This document shows positions 51,018 to 60,600 of a stretch of DNA of 64,000 bases, one piece after another; position 1 is the stretch's first letter, and every line of letters starts with the position of its first letter. The position numbers and the translations under genes are program-made. A model generated the notes under the pieces. That model had not been told where the DNA came from. It did no database searches and worked only from the letters and a program-made list of their open reading frames with translations. The DNA is from Oscillospiraceae bacterium (lineage in GTDB: Bacteria; Bacillota; Clostridia; Oscillospirales; Acutalibacteraceae). The stretch is taken from assembly GCA_015066225.1 (NCBI GenBank), contig SVOT01000002.1:340219-404218 (forward strand), written 5' to 3'.

Positions 51018-53657
51018 TCAGCTTACCCTACCTATCATATCAAGTGGAATTTCTTTAAAATCAGGAGCGTCTTTTCTGATTTTATCAATATCCTTGATAG
51101 TATAATCTCCGTTATCGGGATCCACAAAGATTTCATCGCATTTGCCTACATTATATATTGCATTTTCGCTTATATCGCTGAATTTCCAGACGGAGCTGTA
51201 AATCTCACCATAACCCATATCTTTATTAATGATAATATTATTTTTGAAGGTGCTTGCAGGGTTAGGTATATAATCAGGCGAATCTGATTTTGAAATATCG
51301 TCTGTGCAGTTCTTGTATTCGGGGAATACATTTTGCCATGTTTCACTCTGCCAAGGTGAATTATACAGTGCTTCCCACATATCACCACTGCCTACATAAG
51401 CATGAGTGAACCACCCGTTTTCAAGAGCGCCCTCTCTTGCTCTGTCATCAAACCTCAGAGCATTGTTGCCGGGGTTAAGGATGATGTTATTGGTTATGAC
51501 GTTATCCCTGCCACCGCCGACATGAATTGAGTTGCTGGGAATATTGATAAGAAGATTGCCGTAAATCTGATGACCTGAAACCGCATCATCAAGATAAATA
51601 CCATCGGGGTTGTGATTTTCCGAACCGACGTTATAAATACAATTGTATCTTACAATATTGCCGTACCACACCCAGCTTCTTCCAGAATAAATTGCACCTG
51701 CATCATCTGAAAGAAGGCATACATCGTGGATAAGATTGTATTCAATAATGTGATTGTTACCCTTGTAAGTAACTGCTTCGTGAGGGGAGTTAGCTATTTC
51801 GTTGTGAGAGCAAATATTTCCCACGCCTTCAAGAGTAACGGCAGGCTGATAGGTCTGATAAATTTCCGACCAATCGTGGATGTAATTGTTGTCAGCCTTG
51901 CTGTTGCCGGGGGTAAGGCTTTCTGTATCACCGCCTGAAATAATAATTCCGCCCTTTCCGGTACGGGTGATTTCGTTGTTGTATGCAAGATTGTTGCTTC
52001 CGTTCATAATAAGAGCATTACCTGCAACATTTTTGACAAGACAATTCTGAACGGTATTGTTATTGCCTGTTATAACTACACCGTCACTTCGTGTTCCTTT
52101 TACGGTTAATCCGTCAAAGGTGATGTAATCAGCCTCGGAGTTTATTACAGGATTGAGCGAGAGCGAAAGAATAATTTCTGCATTATCCTTGTTTTCAGGT
52201 TCCCACATACAAAGGAGTCCCTTTTCTCTGTCGAGATACCATTCACCCTCTGTTGTAAGTTCTTCAAGAACGTTGAAAAAATAGTACGGTGCATCGGTTT
52301 TTGTTCCGTAAAGACTAACAAATCCGGGAGTAAGCTCACGAGTATCTTTATCAAAACTTCCTATGGGAGTTGAAGCATCCGCCCAATCATATTTCCAATA
52401 GCCGAACATCCACACATCATCAAGGCTTTTCCAGCCTGCAATTCTATTCGCAAGCTCAGGATTAACCTTGTAAATATCCGGTTCGGGATTACGGATTTTA
52501 TCCCAATCCTTAACCTCTGTAAGCGCACCGTCGGATTCCTTGCCCAGGCCTGTTTTTACAACCTCTTCGGTATAAAGATATTCATTATCGGGATATCTTG
52601 CAACAGTTTGTCTTATGTCATCCACGAAAAGCTCGCAATAAAGAGGGCCTGTATAATCGCCGTTATAGCTTTCTGCTGTATGGTAAGAGCCGATTGCATA
52701 AATCTTACCCCAATCATCGCTTGTGAGCGAATACGGTGCTTTTGTCAGGTCAATAACCATAACTTTTTCCTGAGCATCGGCAGAAAGTCTTTCTGCAATT
52801 TCGGGATAACCTTTTGCATTTTTAAAATCGGCGGAATTAAGTGTTATACCACCATTGATAATAACCTCACCGTTATAAGAACAGTATGTTACGGGACATT
52901 CCTCTGTGCCTGAATCCTCTTTGGTAAGCTTGAGAGAAGACACACGGTATTCACCCGCTTCAATGCAAACTGTAATACCCTTTTTGCCTGCTTTATCTGT
53001 ATTTCTTACAGCTTCAACCGCTTTTTCAATTGTCAGAAACGGTGAAGCTTTTGTACCGCTGTTGCTGTCATTTCCGGTTGTGCTTACATAAAAATCGCCG
53101 ATAATCATTTTATCATCATTCTTTTCTTTTGATACTGTTGACATAACAGGTGCAGGAGCAGTGTAATTTTCGTAAAGTAAAAAGTAAATGTGCGATCTGA
53201 TATACGAATGACTTCCGAAGAGAAATCCGATAACAATAAGCACGGAGAGAATCACTTTTAAAACCTTGTTGTTGAATATTCTGAACACACAAAGCAGAGC
53301 CATAACAGATGTTATAATGAATGTGAGATACACGGGAATAACCATTGCCGCCAGCTCAAGCTCACCGCTGCCGATCACGGCATTTATCAAAAACATAAGT
53401 CCTATGAGGACAATCGCAAATATGAAGCTCGTTATAACTGCATTTAACACTTTTTTCTTTTTATCTGCTTTTTTGCTCAGCGGTATTGAAAGCAATGCTC
53501 CGCCAAGGCAAACAACAAAGGCGAGAATAAACTGAAGCGGTGTATATTCAAAGCAGAGATATTGCATGTGGTAGTAATACAAACCGACAATTGCAAAAGC
53601 TATGCCCAAAACAAGACAAATTGTTTCCAATATTTTTGTTTTTAAGGTATTCTTCAT
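51018..53657 (-). CDS. Membrane-anchored right-handed parallel beta-helix protein
   Basis: The 879-residue protein has five N-terminal membrane segments (about 8-160), and then an extracellular part that begins FYVSTTGNDSNSGTKASPFLTI, the usual opening of pectate-lyase-like beta-helices. Beta-helix coils follow with many GNNNTVQNC / NNEITRTGKGGIIISGG repeats to about residue 750. Family proteins bind or cleave polysaccharides. No catalytic family can be assigned by eye. The multi-pass N-terminus is uncommon for such proteins and would hold the domain at the cell surface. Confidence 0.8.
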   Translation of the reverse strand: MKNTLKTKILETICLVLGIAFAIVGLYYYHMQYLCFEYTPLQFILAFVVCLGGALLSIPLSKKADKKKKVLNAVITSFIFAIVLIGLMFLINAVIGSGELELAAMVIPVYLTFIITSVMALLCVFRIFNNKVLKVILSVLIVIGFLFGSHSYIRSHIYFLLYENYTAPAPVMSTVSKEKNDDKMIIGDFYVSTTGNDSNSGTKASPFLTIEKAVEAVRNTDKAGKKGITVCIEAGEYRVSSLKLTKEDSGTEECPVTYCSYNGEVIINGGITLNSADFKNAKGYPEIAERLSADAQEKVMVIDLTKAPYSLTSDDWGKIYAIGSYHTAESYNGDYTGPLYCELFVDDIRQTVARYPDNEYLYTEEVVKTGLGKESDGALTEVKDWDKIRNPEPDIYKVNPELANRIAGWKSLDDVWMFGYWKYDWADASTPIGSFDKDTRELTPGFVSLYGTKTDAPYYFFNVLEELTTEGEWYLDREKGLLCMWEPENKDNAEIILSLSLNPVINSEADYITFDGLTVKGTRSDGVVITGNNNTVQNCLVKNVAGNALIMNGSNNLAYNNEITRTGKGGIIISGGDTESLTPGNSKADNNYIHDWSEIYQTYQPAVTLEGVGNICSHNEIANSPHEAVTYKGNNHIIEYNLIHDVCLLSDDAGAIYSGRSWVWYGNIVRYNCIYNVGSENHNPDGIYLDDAVSGHQIYGNLLINIPSNSIHVGGGRDNVITNNIILNPGNNALRFDDRAREGALENGWFTHAYVGSGDMWEALYNSPWQSETWQNVFPEYKNCTDDISKSDSPDYIPNPASTFKNNIIINKDMGYGEIYSSVWKFSDISENAIYNVGKCDEIFVDPDNGDYTIKDIDKIRKDAPDFKEIPLDMIGRVS

Positions 53658-53890
53658 AAGAATAAATCCTCCCGGAAGCAGATTAATTGAAATAATTATA
53701 GCACAATTTAACCATTCTTTTCAATCGCAAGTGTAAAAAAACTCCCTGCGTTTTTGTGTTATGTGATTATACCCGATAAATTCAGGTTTGTAGAGTTGAT
53801 TATGTTACAAACCAATAACTAAAACCATTGTAAACTCTTAGTTTACTGAAAAACAATGTTAAAAAATTATCAGAATTTTTCAAAAAAGTA

Positions 53891-53920
53891 TTGCAGTGGG
53901 ATATATTGGTGTGTTAAAAT
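53891..53920 (+). promoter_or_regulatory. Promoter of the TetR-type regulator
   Basis: TTGCAG (53891-53896), 18-bp spacer, TAAAAT (53915-53920). Confidence 0.55.
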
Positions 53921-53980
53921 AGCACCGATACAAAATTGCACTTGTGCAAAATGAAAAGACGGGTTATTGGAGGTTGTGTT

Positions 53981-54730
53981 TTGGCTAAGCATAAATCAAT
54001 AGGCACAAAACTTGAAATTGTTAAAACAGCAACTCGGTTGATTTGGGAAAAAGGATATACTGCTATGTCTACCCGAACTGTTGCAGCTGAGCTTGATATA
54101 AGTGTTGGTAATATAACATATTATTATCCTTCAAAGGATGATTTGTTAAGCATTCTTGTTAATTCACTTTGCAAATTTCAACGAAAGCTCATAGAGGATG
54201 AAGCAGAGGACGGAATAAGCTCGGTAATGGCAGTTTGCCTTGAGCTTATGACAATGGCTTCAGCTTGTGAAAGTAACCCGATAGCAAAGGATTTCTTTAT
54301 TTCTTCCTACCAAAGTCCTGTAACACTAAAAATAATTCGTGAAAACGATACTGAACGCTCAAAAGAGGTTTATAAAGAATATTGCAAACGCTGGACGGAC
54401 GAACAATTCGCAGAAGCGGAAGTTTTAGTTTCGGGCATAGAATATGCAACTCTTATGAGTCTTGATGAGGATATTCCTCTTGAAACACGAATAGCAGAAG
54501 CTCTTGATAAAATATTATATGTATATAATGTTCCGAAAAAAATTCGTGAAACAAAAATCAAAAAAGCATTAAGCTATGATTATAAACATATCGGAGAACG
54601 AATTTTCAAAGAGTTTAAAGAATATGTTGATAAAACAACAGAGGAAACCTTTGAACAAATGCTTCAGAATGCGAAATGCGAAGTGCGAAATGCGAAGTGC
54701 GAAATGCGAAGTGCGAAATGCGAAGTGTGA
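53981..54730 (+). CDS. TetR/AcrR-family regulator with a repeat-encoded C-terminal tail
   Basis: The 249-residue protein has an N-terminal TetR HTH (KLEIVKTATRLIWEKGYTAMSTRTVAAELDISVGNITYYYPSKDDL) and a helical ligand domain. The last 20 or so residues (NAKCEVRNAKCEMRS and so on) are translated from the heptad repeat at 54671-54734 and are not part of the fold. The start is the TTG at 53981, 7 bp after GGAGG; an ATG further upstream (53951) has no suitable ribosome site. It probably regulates the divergent beta-helix gene and/or the downstream exported proteins. Confidence 0.85.
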   Translation: MAKHKSIGTKLEIVKTATRLIWEKGYTAMSTRTVAAELDISVGNITYYYPSKDDLLSILVNSLCKFQRKLIEDEAEDGISSVMAVCLELMTMASACESNPIAKDFFISSYQSPVTLKIIRENDTERSKEVYKEYCKRWTDEQFAEAEVLVSGIEYATLMSLDEDIPLETRIAEALDKILYVYNVPKKIRETKIKKALSYDYKHIGERIFKEFKEYVDKTTEETFEQMLQNAKCEVRNAKCEMRSAKCEV

Positions 54731-54734
54731 AATG
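54671..54734 (+). repeat. Left heptad array of the four-helix-bundle cassette
   Basis: Four perfect copies of the 14-bp unit GCGAAATGCGAAGT (two heptads, GCGAAAT and GCGAAGT) and a partial fifth (GTGAAATG). The array runs through the last codons of the TetR gene. The inverse form lies at 55277-55310. Confidence 0.9.
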
Positions 54735-54748
54735 ATGGTGAATGAAAA

Positions 54749-55108
54749 ATGGGAAATACAATTGAAAATAAAAGCTTTGATTTTGCGGTAAGAATAGTAA
54801 ATTTGTATAAATATTTGTGTAATGAGAAAAAAGAGTTTGTTTTATCAAAACAGCTTTTAAGAAGTGGTACAAGTATTGGTGCAAACGTTTCAGAAGGTGA
54901 AAAAGCACAATCGAAAGCAGATTTTTATACAAAAATGACCATAGCTTTAAAAGAAGCAAATGAAACAGATTATTGGTTAAGATTGATGTATGCAACAGAA
55001 TATCTTACAGAGCAAGAATTTGAAAGTTTAAGTAAGGATATTAAGGAGATAATAAGTCTTTTGGTTGCGATAACAAAAACAACAAAACAAGATTTAATTA
55101 AAAAATAG
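54749..55108 (+). CDS. Four-helix-bundle protein (S23/IVS-encoded, Avd-like family)
   Basis: The 119-residue all-helical protein matches the family originally found in 23S rRNA intervening sequences and related to the Avd accessory protein of diversity-generating retroelements. Signature parts are FAVRIVNLYKYL, LSKQLLRSGTSIGANVSEGEKAQSKADF, IALKEANETDYWLRL and a C-terminal KEIISLLVAITKT helix. The family forms pentameric barrels that bind nucleic acid. No reverse transcriptase or rRNA gene is nearby. Weak GGTGA ribosome site 8 bp before the ATG. Inverted heptad arrays flank it. Confidence 0.9.
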   Translation: MGNTIENKSFDFAVRIVNLYKYLCNEKKEFVLSKQLLRSGTSIGANVSEGEKAQSKADFYTKMTIALKEANETDYWLRLMYATEYLTEQEFESLSKDIKEIISLLVAITKTTKQDLIKK

Positions 55109-55276
55109 TGCGAAGTGCAAAATTAAGCTTCGCAAATGATGATATCAGAAGAATAAAGTTGAAGTGCAAGTTGATATAAAAGAGAATAGCGAAAAGCTAT
55201 CTCTTTACAAAAAACTTTGAACTCAGAAATAGAAATTAGCCGAAATACGAATCAGTTGAAGATTGCGAAGAAAAAA
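55109..55276 (+). other. Non-coding tail of the cassette with two hairpins
   Basis: TGCGAAG (55109-55115) / CTTCGCA (55128-55134) can pair around a 12-nt loop. AGAGAATAGC (55181-55190) / GCTATCTCT (55196-55204) forms a hairpin with a GAAAA loop and one bulged A. No open frame. It may be a structured RNA that the encoded protein binds. Confidence 0.45.
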
Positions 55277-55310
55277 CATTTCGCACTTCGCATTTCGCAT
55301 TTCGCACTTA
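55277..55310 (-). repeat. Right heptad array of the cassette, inverted
   Basis: On the minus strand AAGTGCGAAATGCGAAATG and GCGAAGTGCGAAATG, i.e. heptads GCGAAAT, GCGAAAT, GCGAAGT and GCGAAAT. Inverted relative to 54671-54734. Confidence 0.88.
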
Positions 55311-55325
55311 CGAAAGGGTGCTTTT

Positions 55326-57647
55326 ATGAAAAAAACAAAAAAAATCTTATCCGTTATAATCGCATTGTTAATACTTATGACAACATTTCCGGCTTCCGTT
55401 GTGGCTGCAGGTGATCAAGATACAGAATTCATACAGCAACCAACTGTTGAAAACGGCTATACTGCGGAATTCAGCGAATCCAATGCAGTTTTTCAGTGGT
55501 ACAGCAGCTCTGTTGTAACCGATACCGATGTTATTGATAGTAACTCTGTTGCATACCAGGATGGCATATGGTACGTTGAATATCCTTTCTTTGGAAATGA
55601 AAAACCGTATATAACTCTTGATCTCAAGGTAGCTGACAGAATCATTTTTGATAAAATAGATTACAATAGTGATATTGAATACATTGAGATTTATCACAAC
55701 TCCAACTTGGTTGATACTATATCCCAAATTTATTCGTCACCTTACATTGATGAATATACAGTTGAATCAGACGGCATTTATGATTTTCATTTCCGTACCA
55801 CTACAAATGGAGGGACCGGCTTGGGTGGTGGAGCTGGTGATGATGTTACGCATGGCGAAAGAATTATTATTGAAATCCAAAATGCTCTCGATGGTGCTAC
55901 AACCAACACCCTCACCAACTATGAATGCGGTAAAGAATACCTCTGCTTTGCAACTTACGAAGGTGAAACCTATAAATCCGATCCGGTAACGGCTGTCCAC
56001 TCCTGTATCGAAGCAACCTGTTGCAAAGCTTCAATCTGCAAGGTGTGCGGTGAAGAATTTGCTGCTCCTGACCTGACGAACCACGATGAAACCATTGAAT
56101 TGGAGAACGGATTCTGTCCTTATTGTGGTATTTACGAGCCTGCAGAATTGAACGAAGATAATTACTATGAAATATCCAACGCAGGTCAGCTCTTCTGGTT
56201 TGCAAACTACATAAACACTGTTGACAGAACAGCAAATGCAGTTCTCACAGCAGATATTGACCTTGAAAACAGACCCTGGACACCTATCGGCTCCACAGGT
56301 GAAAACAGCAACAACTTCCGTGGTATCTTTGACGGACAGAATCACACCATCAAGGGTCTCTATGTAGAAGGCGGCAGAGCAGGTCTCGGCTTCTTCGGTG
56401 AGGTAAGAACCGGTACAGTCAAGAACTTCACCATCTACGGTGAGGTGGTCGCTAACACTGATGTCAATTACGTTGGCGGTGTTATCGGCTCTATCTGCGG
56501 TCTTAACGGTGAAAACGACCTTGAACGCAACGGTGCGATCATTCAGAATATCACCTCTTACGTAAACCTTACAGCAAAGACTCACGGCATAGGTATGATA
56601 GGCGGCTTTGTTGGATATGCAAACCACGAGAGCCTTATTGAAAACTGCTCCTGGTACGGCACCTTTGATGCAGGCGAGTACCGTGTGGACTCGGGTGCAG
56701 GCGGATTTATCGGCAAGATTCAGGAGAATACCAGTGCAGTGACCATCCGCAACTGCGGAGCATACGGTACAATAAAGACAAATTACGCAAAGAACAGCTA
56801 TAATAACACCCCAACCATTTATATGGGCGGATTCCTGAGCTTTTCCAACACGGGCGCACAGACTGTCCTTGAAAACTGCCTGTTTGCAGGTAAGTTTGAG
56901 TGCGGGGAAAACCTGACCGATGAAGCTCGTCTTGGCGCATTCGGCACCCTTCGTAGCGTTAATGCAATCAAGAATTGCTATTATCTCGGTGATGACGGTC
57001 TTGAAGCAGTTCATAGCGATTCACCTTTGAATGCAGTTAGTGAAAATATAGAGATCACAAGTATAACCAGAGAACAGCTCAAGTCCGGCGAGGTTGCATA
57101 TCTCTTAGGCGAAGCATGGGGACAAATGAGTAATACGGAAGGCTCACTCCCGATTATTACAGATAATGAACTTTACAAGGTTGTAACAGTAGGTGAAACA
57201 GGTAACTACTCTGTTGCAAATGTTGGTGACACTAACGGTGACGGAACAGTTGATGTAAATGACTATCAGGTACTTGTGAACGCTATTTTGAATGAAGACC
57301 CTGAGCAAGAAGCTGTTAAACAAATAGAAACTGCAAGCTATGATGATATAGTGAAATATGACCTTGACGGTGACGGATATCTTGATGTTGTTGATGTTTC
57401 TCTTCTGGAGCGGATGATTAATGGCGATAAAGCTGTTGATGTTTATGCAGTCGGTGACTTTAACCGCAATGGCAAAGCGTTTGAAGAAGCTGATATTTTT
57501 GCAATGGCAGAGGCAATGAAAGCTCCTGAAGACCTTGAAACGCACGAGAAATACGCTTGTGACATAAATGGGGACGGCAAGGTTTCCTATGATGATTTAA
57601 ACACACTTACAAGTATGTTCCCTCTTTATTTTGTAGGTGAGGCATAA
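55326..57647 (+). CDS. Exported GLUG-repeat protein with dockerin-like calcium-binding repeats
   Basis: The 773-residue protein has a signal peptide (to about 27), an N-terminal beta domain, a four-cysteine segment (CKASICKVCGEEF...FCPYCG), and YYEISNAGQLFWFANYIN followed by a GLUG-type beta-solenoid (about 300-590). At the C-terminus are two dockerin-like pairs of EF-hand loops (GDTNGDGTVDVNDY, YDLDGDGYLDVVDV, GDFNRNG, DINGDGKVSYDD). It is probably a surface protein, possibly a ligand for a cohesin elsewhere. ATG 55326 follows GAAAGGGTG. It shares a 226-bp near-identical block with the next gene. Confidence 0.85.
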   Translation: MKKTKKILSVIIALLILMTTFPASVVAAGDQDTEFIQQPTVENGYTAEFSESNAVFQWYSSSVVTDTDVIDSNSVAYQDGIWYVEYPFFGNEKPYITLDLKVADRIIFDKIDYNSDIEYIEIYHNSNLVDTISQIYSSPYIDEYTVESDGIYDFHFRTTTNGGTGLGGGAGDDVTHGERIIIEIQNALDGATTNTLTNYECGKEYLCFATYEGETYKSDPVTAVHSCIEATCCKASICKVCGEEFAAPDLTNHDETIELENGFCPYCGIYEPAELNEDNYYEISNAGQLFWFANYINTVDRTANAVLTADIDLENRPWTPIGSTGENSNNFRGIFDGQNHTIKGLYVEGGRAGLGFFGEVRTGTVKNFTIYGEVVANTDVNYVGGVIGSICGLNGENDLERNGAIIQNITSYVNLTAKTHGIGMIGGFVGYANHESLIENCSWYGTFDAGEYRVDSGAGGFIGKIQENTSAVTIRNCGAYGTIKTNYAKNSYNNTPTIYMGGFLSFSNTGAQTVLENCLFAGKFECGENLTDEARLGAFGTLRSVNAIKNCYYLGDDGLEAVHSDSPLNAVSENIEITSITREQLKSGEVAYLLGEAWGQMSNTEGSLPIITDNELYKVVTVGETGNYSVANVGDTNGDGTVDVNDYQVLVNAILNEDPEQEAVKQIETASYDDIVKYDLDGDGYLDVVDVSLLERMINGDKAVDVYAVGDFNRNGKAFEEADIFAMAEAMKAPEDLETHEKYACDINGDGKVSYDDLNTLTSMFPLYFVGEA
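57171..57396 (+). repeat. 226-bp near-identical direct repeat, copy A
   Basis: Matches 59755-59980 at a constant offset of 2584 bp with about five mismatches; roughly 155 bp in the middle looks identical by eye. It encodes the first dockerin-like pair. Confidence 0.88.
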
Positions 57648-57681
57648 GTGATAACGGGAAATTGTCCGAAAGGAAGATACT

Positions 57682-60600
57682 ATGAAGACAAAAACTAACA
57701 GAACATTAAGAAAGATATTGAGTATAGCTCTGTGTCTTGCTCTTGTAATGAGCTATGTGCCTATGGTGAGTATAACCGCAAGTGCGGTGGAGTCCACTAT
57801 CCCCGTCATTGAAGGCTATGGTTTGGACAGTGATGACAGCGAATTTGGCACCGCTTTTGTAAATTCGATCACTTCCTACACTTCCGCTACAGGTACTTCA
57901 TGGAGCGATGAAGCCGGCAAAGGCAACCTGATTTTTCAATGGGGTTACGGGGATACCCTTGACGTTACATTAGTTGATCCCGATGGCGTTGTTACTTATG
58001 AAACCTCCAACATTCAGGCTCACAGTGATGATTCGAAATCCTCTGACCTGCATTGGACAGAGTTCCCTCTTTCTTCTACTTATGAGGACGGAACATACAT
58101 CACTGCTACCCGCGGATTTGATAACTACACAAATGATGGATTTAGAGCTTACGGAACCGGATCCGTGGCAAACGTCTTCACGCAGACAGCCAGCGGTGAT
58201 CCGAGCTTTTTAAACGACGGTATGCTGATGTACGGCGAATCTATAATTGAAAATGGCACCACCTCTATGTCCTTTGACCACATTCCCGCAACCTTTCGCT
58301 TTATTATTACCAATACCCACGAGAAAGCATTGTCCCTTGAAAGCGTGACGCTTCGTGTGGTAGATGCAGACGGAACCTCCGTACCCGCTGCAGCTAAATA
58401 TTGCGATATTGAAATAGAAGCGGAGAATAGATACCCGGAACTCTTTTACGGTAATTTAGCTTACAGTACCTACGATTCTGTCACCACCAATTTAAGTGAC
58501 TATACCCTTGAAGCCGGTGAGAGTTATCTTGCTTACGCTCTGGCACTTCCGTTAGGAAATATGGATACCGGGAAGTGTGATGATGCTGCTTTTGAGGGTA
58601 AGACCATTCAGGTTGAGGTAACCACTTCCGAGGGCGAATGCATCGCTTTTGAATTGGCAGGCGATGATATCGCAAACGCAAATCCACATAATGCATATAA
58701 CTGGGTTGGCGGCAAGAGCTATACGATGCGTATGGGAACCCGCTGTGCAGGCGGCTGTACTCTCGATGCAGGCAAATGCACCGTCTGCGGATATGAATGT
58801 ACCCATGATTTTGATGACAACGGCTTCTGCTCAGCTTGTGGTTCTTACCAACCTGCCGTGCTGAACGCAAACGGCTACTACGAGATATCCAACGCAGGTC
58901 AGCTTTATTGGTTCGCTGAGCAGGTTAATGCTGGTAACACAGGATATAATGCAATACTTCTCAATGACATAATTGTTAATGAAAACATTCTTGTGGATGG
59001 TGAACTCAACACCGATACAGATACTGTGGCTTCCTTCAGACAGTGGACAGCTATCGGTAATGATACTACCCAATATATCGGCACCTTTGACGGTCAGGGT
59101 TATGAAATTAAAGGTCTATATATAAACTCAGCAGAAAAACAAAATTTAGGCTTGTTTGGTTACTTGGGAGCAGGTGCTGTTGTTAAGAATCTTGGCGTAG
59201 TTGACGGCTATTTTTCTGATACAAGTATCAACAGCAGTTACGGTGGCGGAGATTCATGTTATGGTGGCGGTATTGCAACGTATGCCAACAAAGCAACAAT
59301 TTCTAAATGCTATAACACCTGCACAATTAAGACAGGCGGCGATGTAGGAGGTATAGTTGGTCGTAATTATAGCTCACGAATTGAATATTGTTATAATGCC
59401 GGTAATGTAATTTGCACAGCGGCAAGTAATGCGCCTTGGTATCCCGCTGCCGGTGGTATAGCAGGAGGTAATTATTCTACTGCTACCAACTATGAAATTA
59501 TTTATTCCTGCTACAATATAGGCACAATCAGTAGTGGCTTTTACTACATAGGCTCAATTAATGGCTCTCTTACAGGTTGTCCCAGTCAAAACTGTTATTA
59601 TCTGTCAGCTACCGATAATGGTAAGGGTGGTAAAACTGCTGAACAATTCGCATCCGGCGAGGTTGCATACCTTCTTCAGCAAGGTAACACCGAGCAGGTG
59701 TGGGGACAGGATAATAACCAAGCGGGTGCAACACCTGTTTTTGATGCAACAGGTCTTTACAAGGTTGTAACAGTAGGTGAAACAGGCAACTACTCCGTTG
59801 CAAATATTGGTGACACAAACGGTGACGGAACAGTTGATGTAAATGACTATCAGGTACTTGTGAACGCTATTTTGAATGAAGACCCTGAGCAAGAAGCTGT
59901 TAAACAAATAGAAACTGCAAGCTATGATGATATAGTGAAATATGACCTTGACGGTGACGGATATCTTGATGTTATTGATGCATATCTTCTCCACCTTTTC
60001 ATAAACGGCTTTACAACTGTTGGTGTATATGCTGTTGGGGACTATGACTTAAACGGCAAAGCGTTTGAAGAAGCTGATATTAAAGCAATAAAGCATGCTA
60101 TCGAAAATCCCGAAAAGCTTGCTACATATAAAAAATATGCTTCCGATATTAACGGTGACGGTAAGCTGGATGAAAATGATTTAACTGCACTCACTGCAAA
60201 ATACGGTGAGGTAACAGGCACAGAGTGTGCAGATAATGTAGAAGTATATTACAGCTGGGGTAACAAATACTCCACCTGCACAGCAATAGCTATGTGTACT
60301 CTCTGCGGTAAAAAGGTCGCAACAGAAACTGTTAATACAACAAGCGAAACACTTTCAGAATTAACTTGTACTCAGGATGGCGAAATTAAATATACAGCAA
60401 CCTTTACAAACGAGTTTTTTGAAGAGAAAGTAAAAAATGTTACAGAAAAGGCAGGTCACACATTAGGTGAATTGAAAGATAACGGTGACGGTACACACGG
60501 TAAAGGTTGTAAAAATTGCGATTATACAGAAAGCAAGGAACACAGCTACGATATCACCAAAGGCGAGTGTATCTGCGGAGCAAAGCTTCCCGTTGTAGAT

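Larger units (their letters stand above)
54671..55310 (+). mobile_element. Candidate cassette: four-helix-bundle gene between inverted heptad arrays
   Basis: About 640 bp bounded by a GCGAAAT/GCGAAGT array on the left and its reverse complement on the right. It contains one Avd/S23-like gene and a 168-bp non-coding tail with two hairpins. The left end lies in the TetR gene, and the right end is 15 bp from the start codon of the next gene. No transposase or target duplication is evident, so mobility is inferred. Confidence 0.45.

Noticed and set aside
54671..54734. CRISPR-like repeat
   Set aside because: The units are contiguous 7/14-bp repeats with no spacers.
54749..55108. Diversity-generating retroelement because of the Avd-like protein
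   Set aside because: No reverse transcriptase, no template/variable repeat pair with A-to-N changes in the window.
56031..57014. Minus-strand frame of 327 codons inside the GLUG gene
   Set aside because: Cys/Val-rich antisense shadow of a repetitive secreted protein gene; no ribosome site or promoter.
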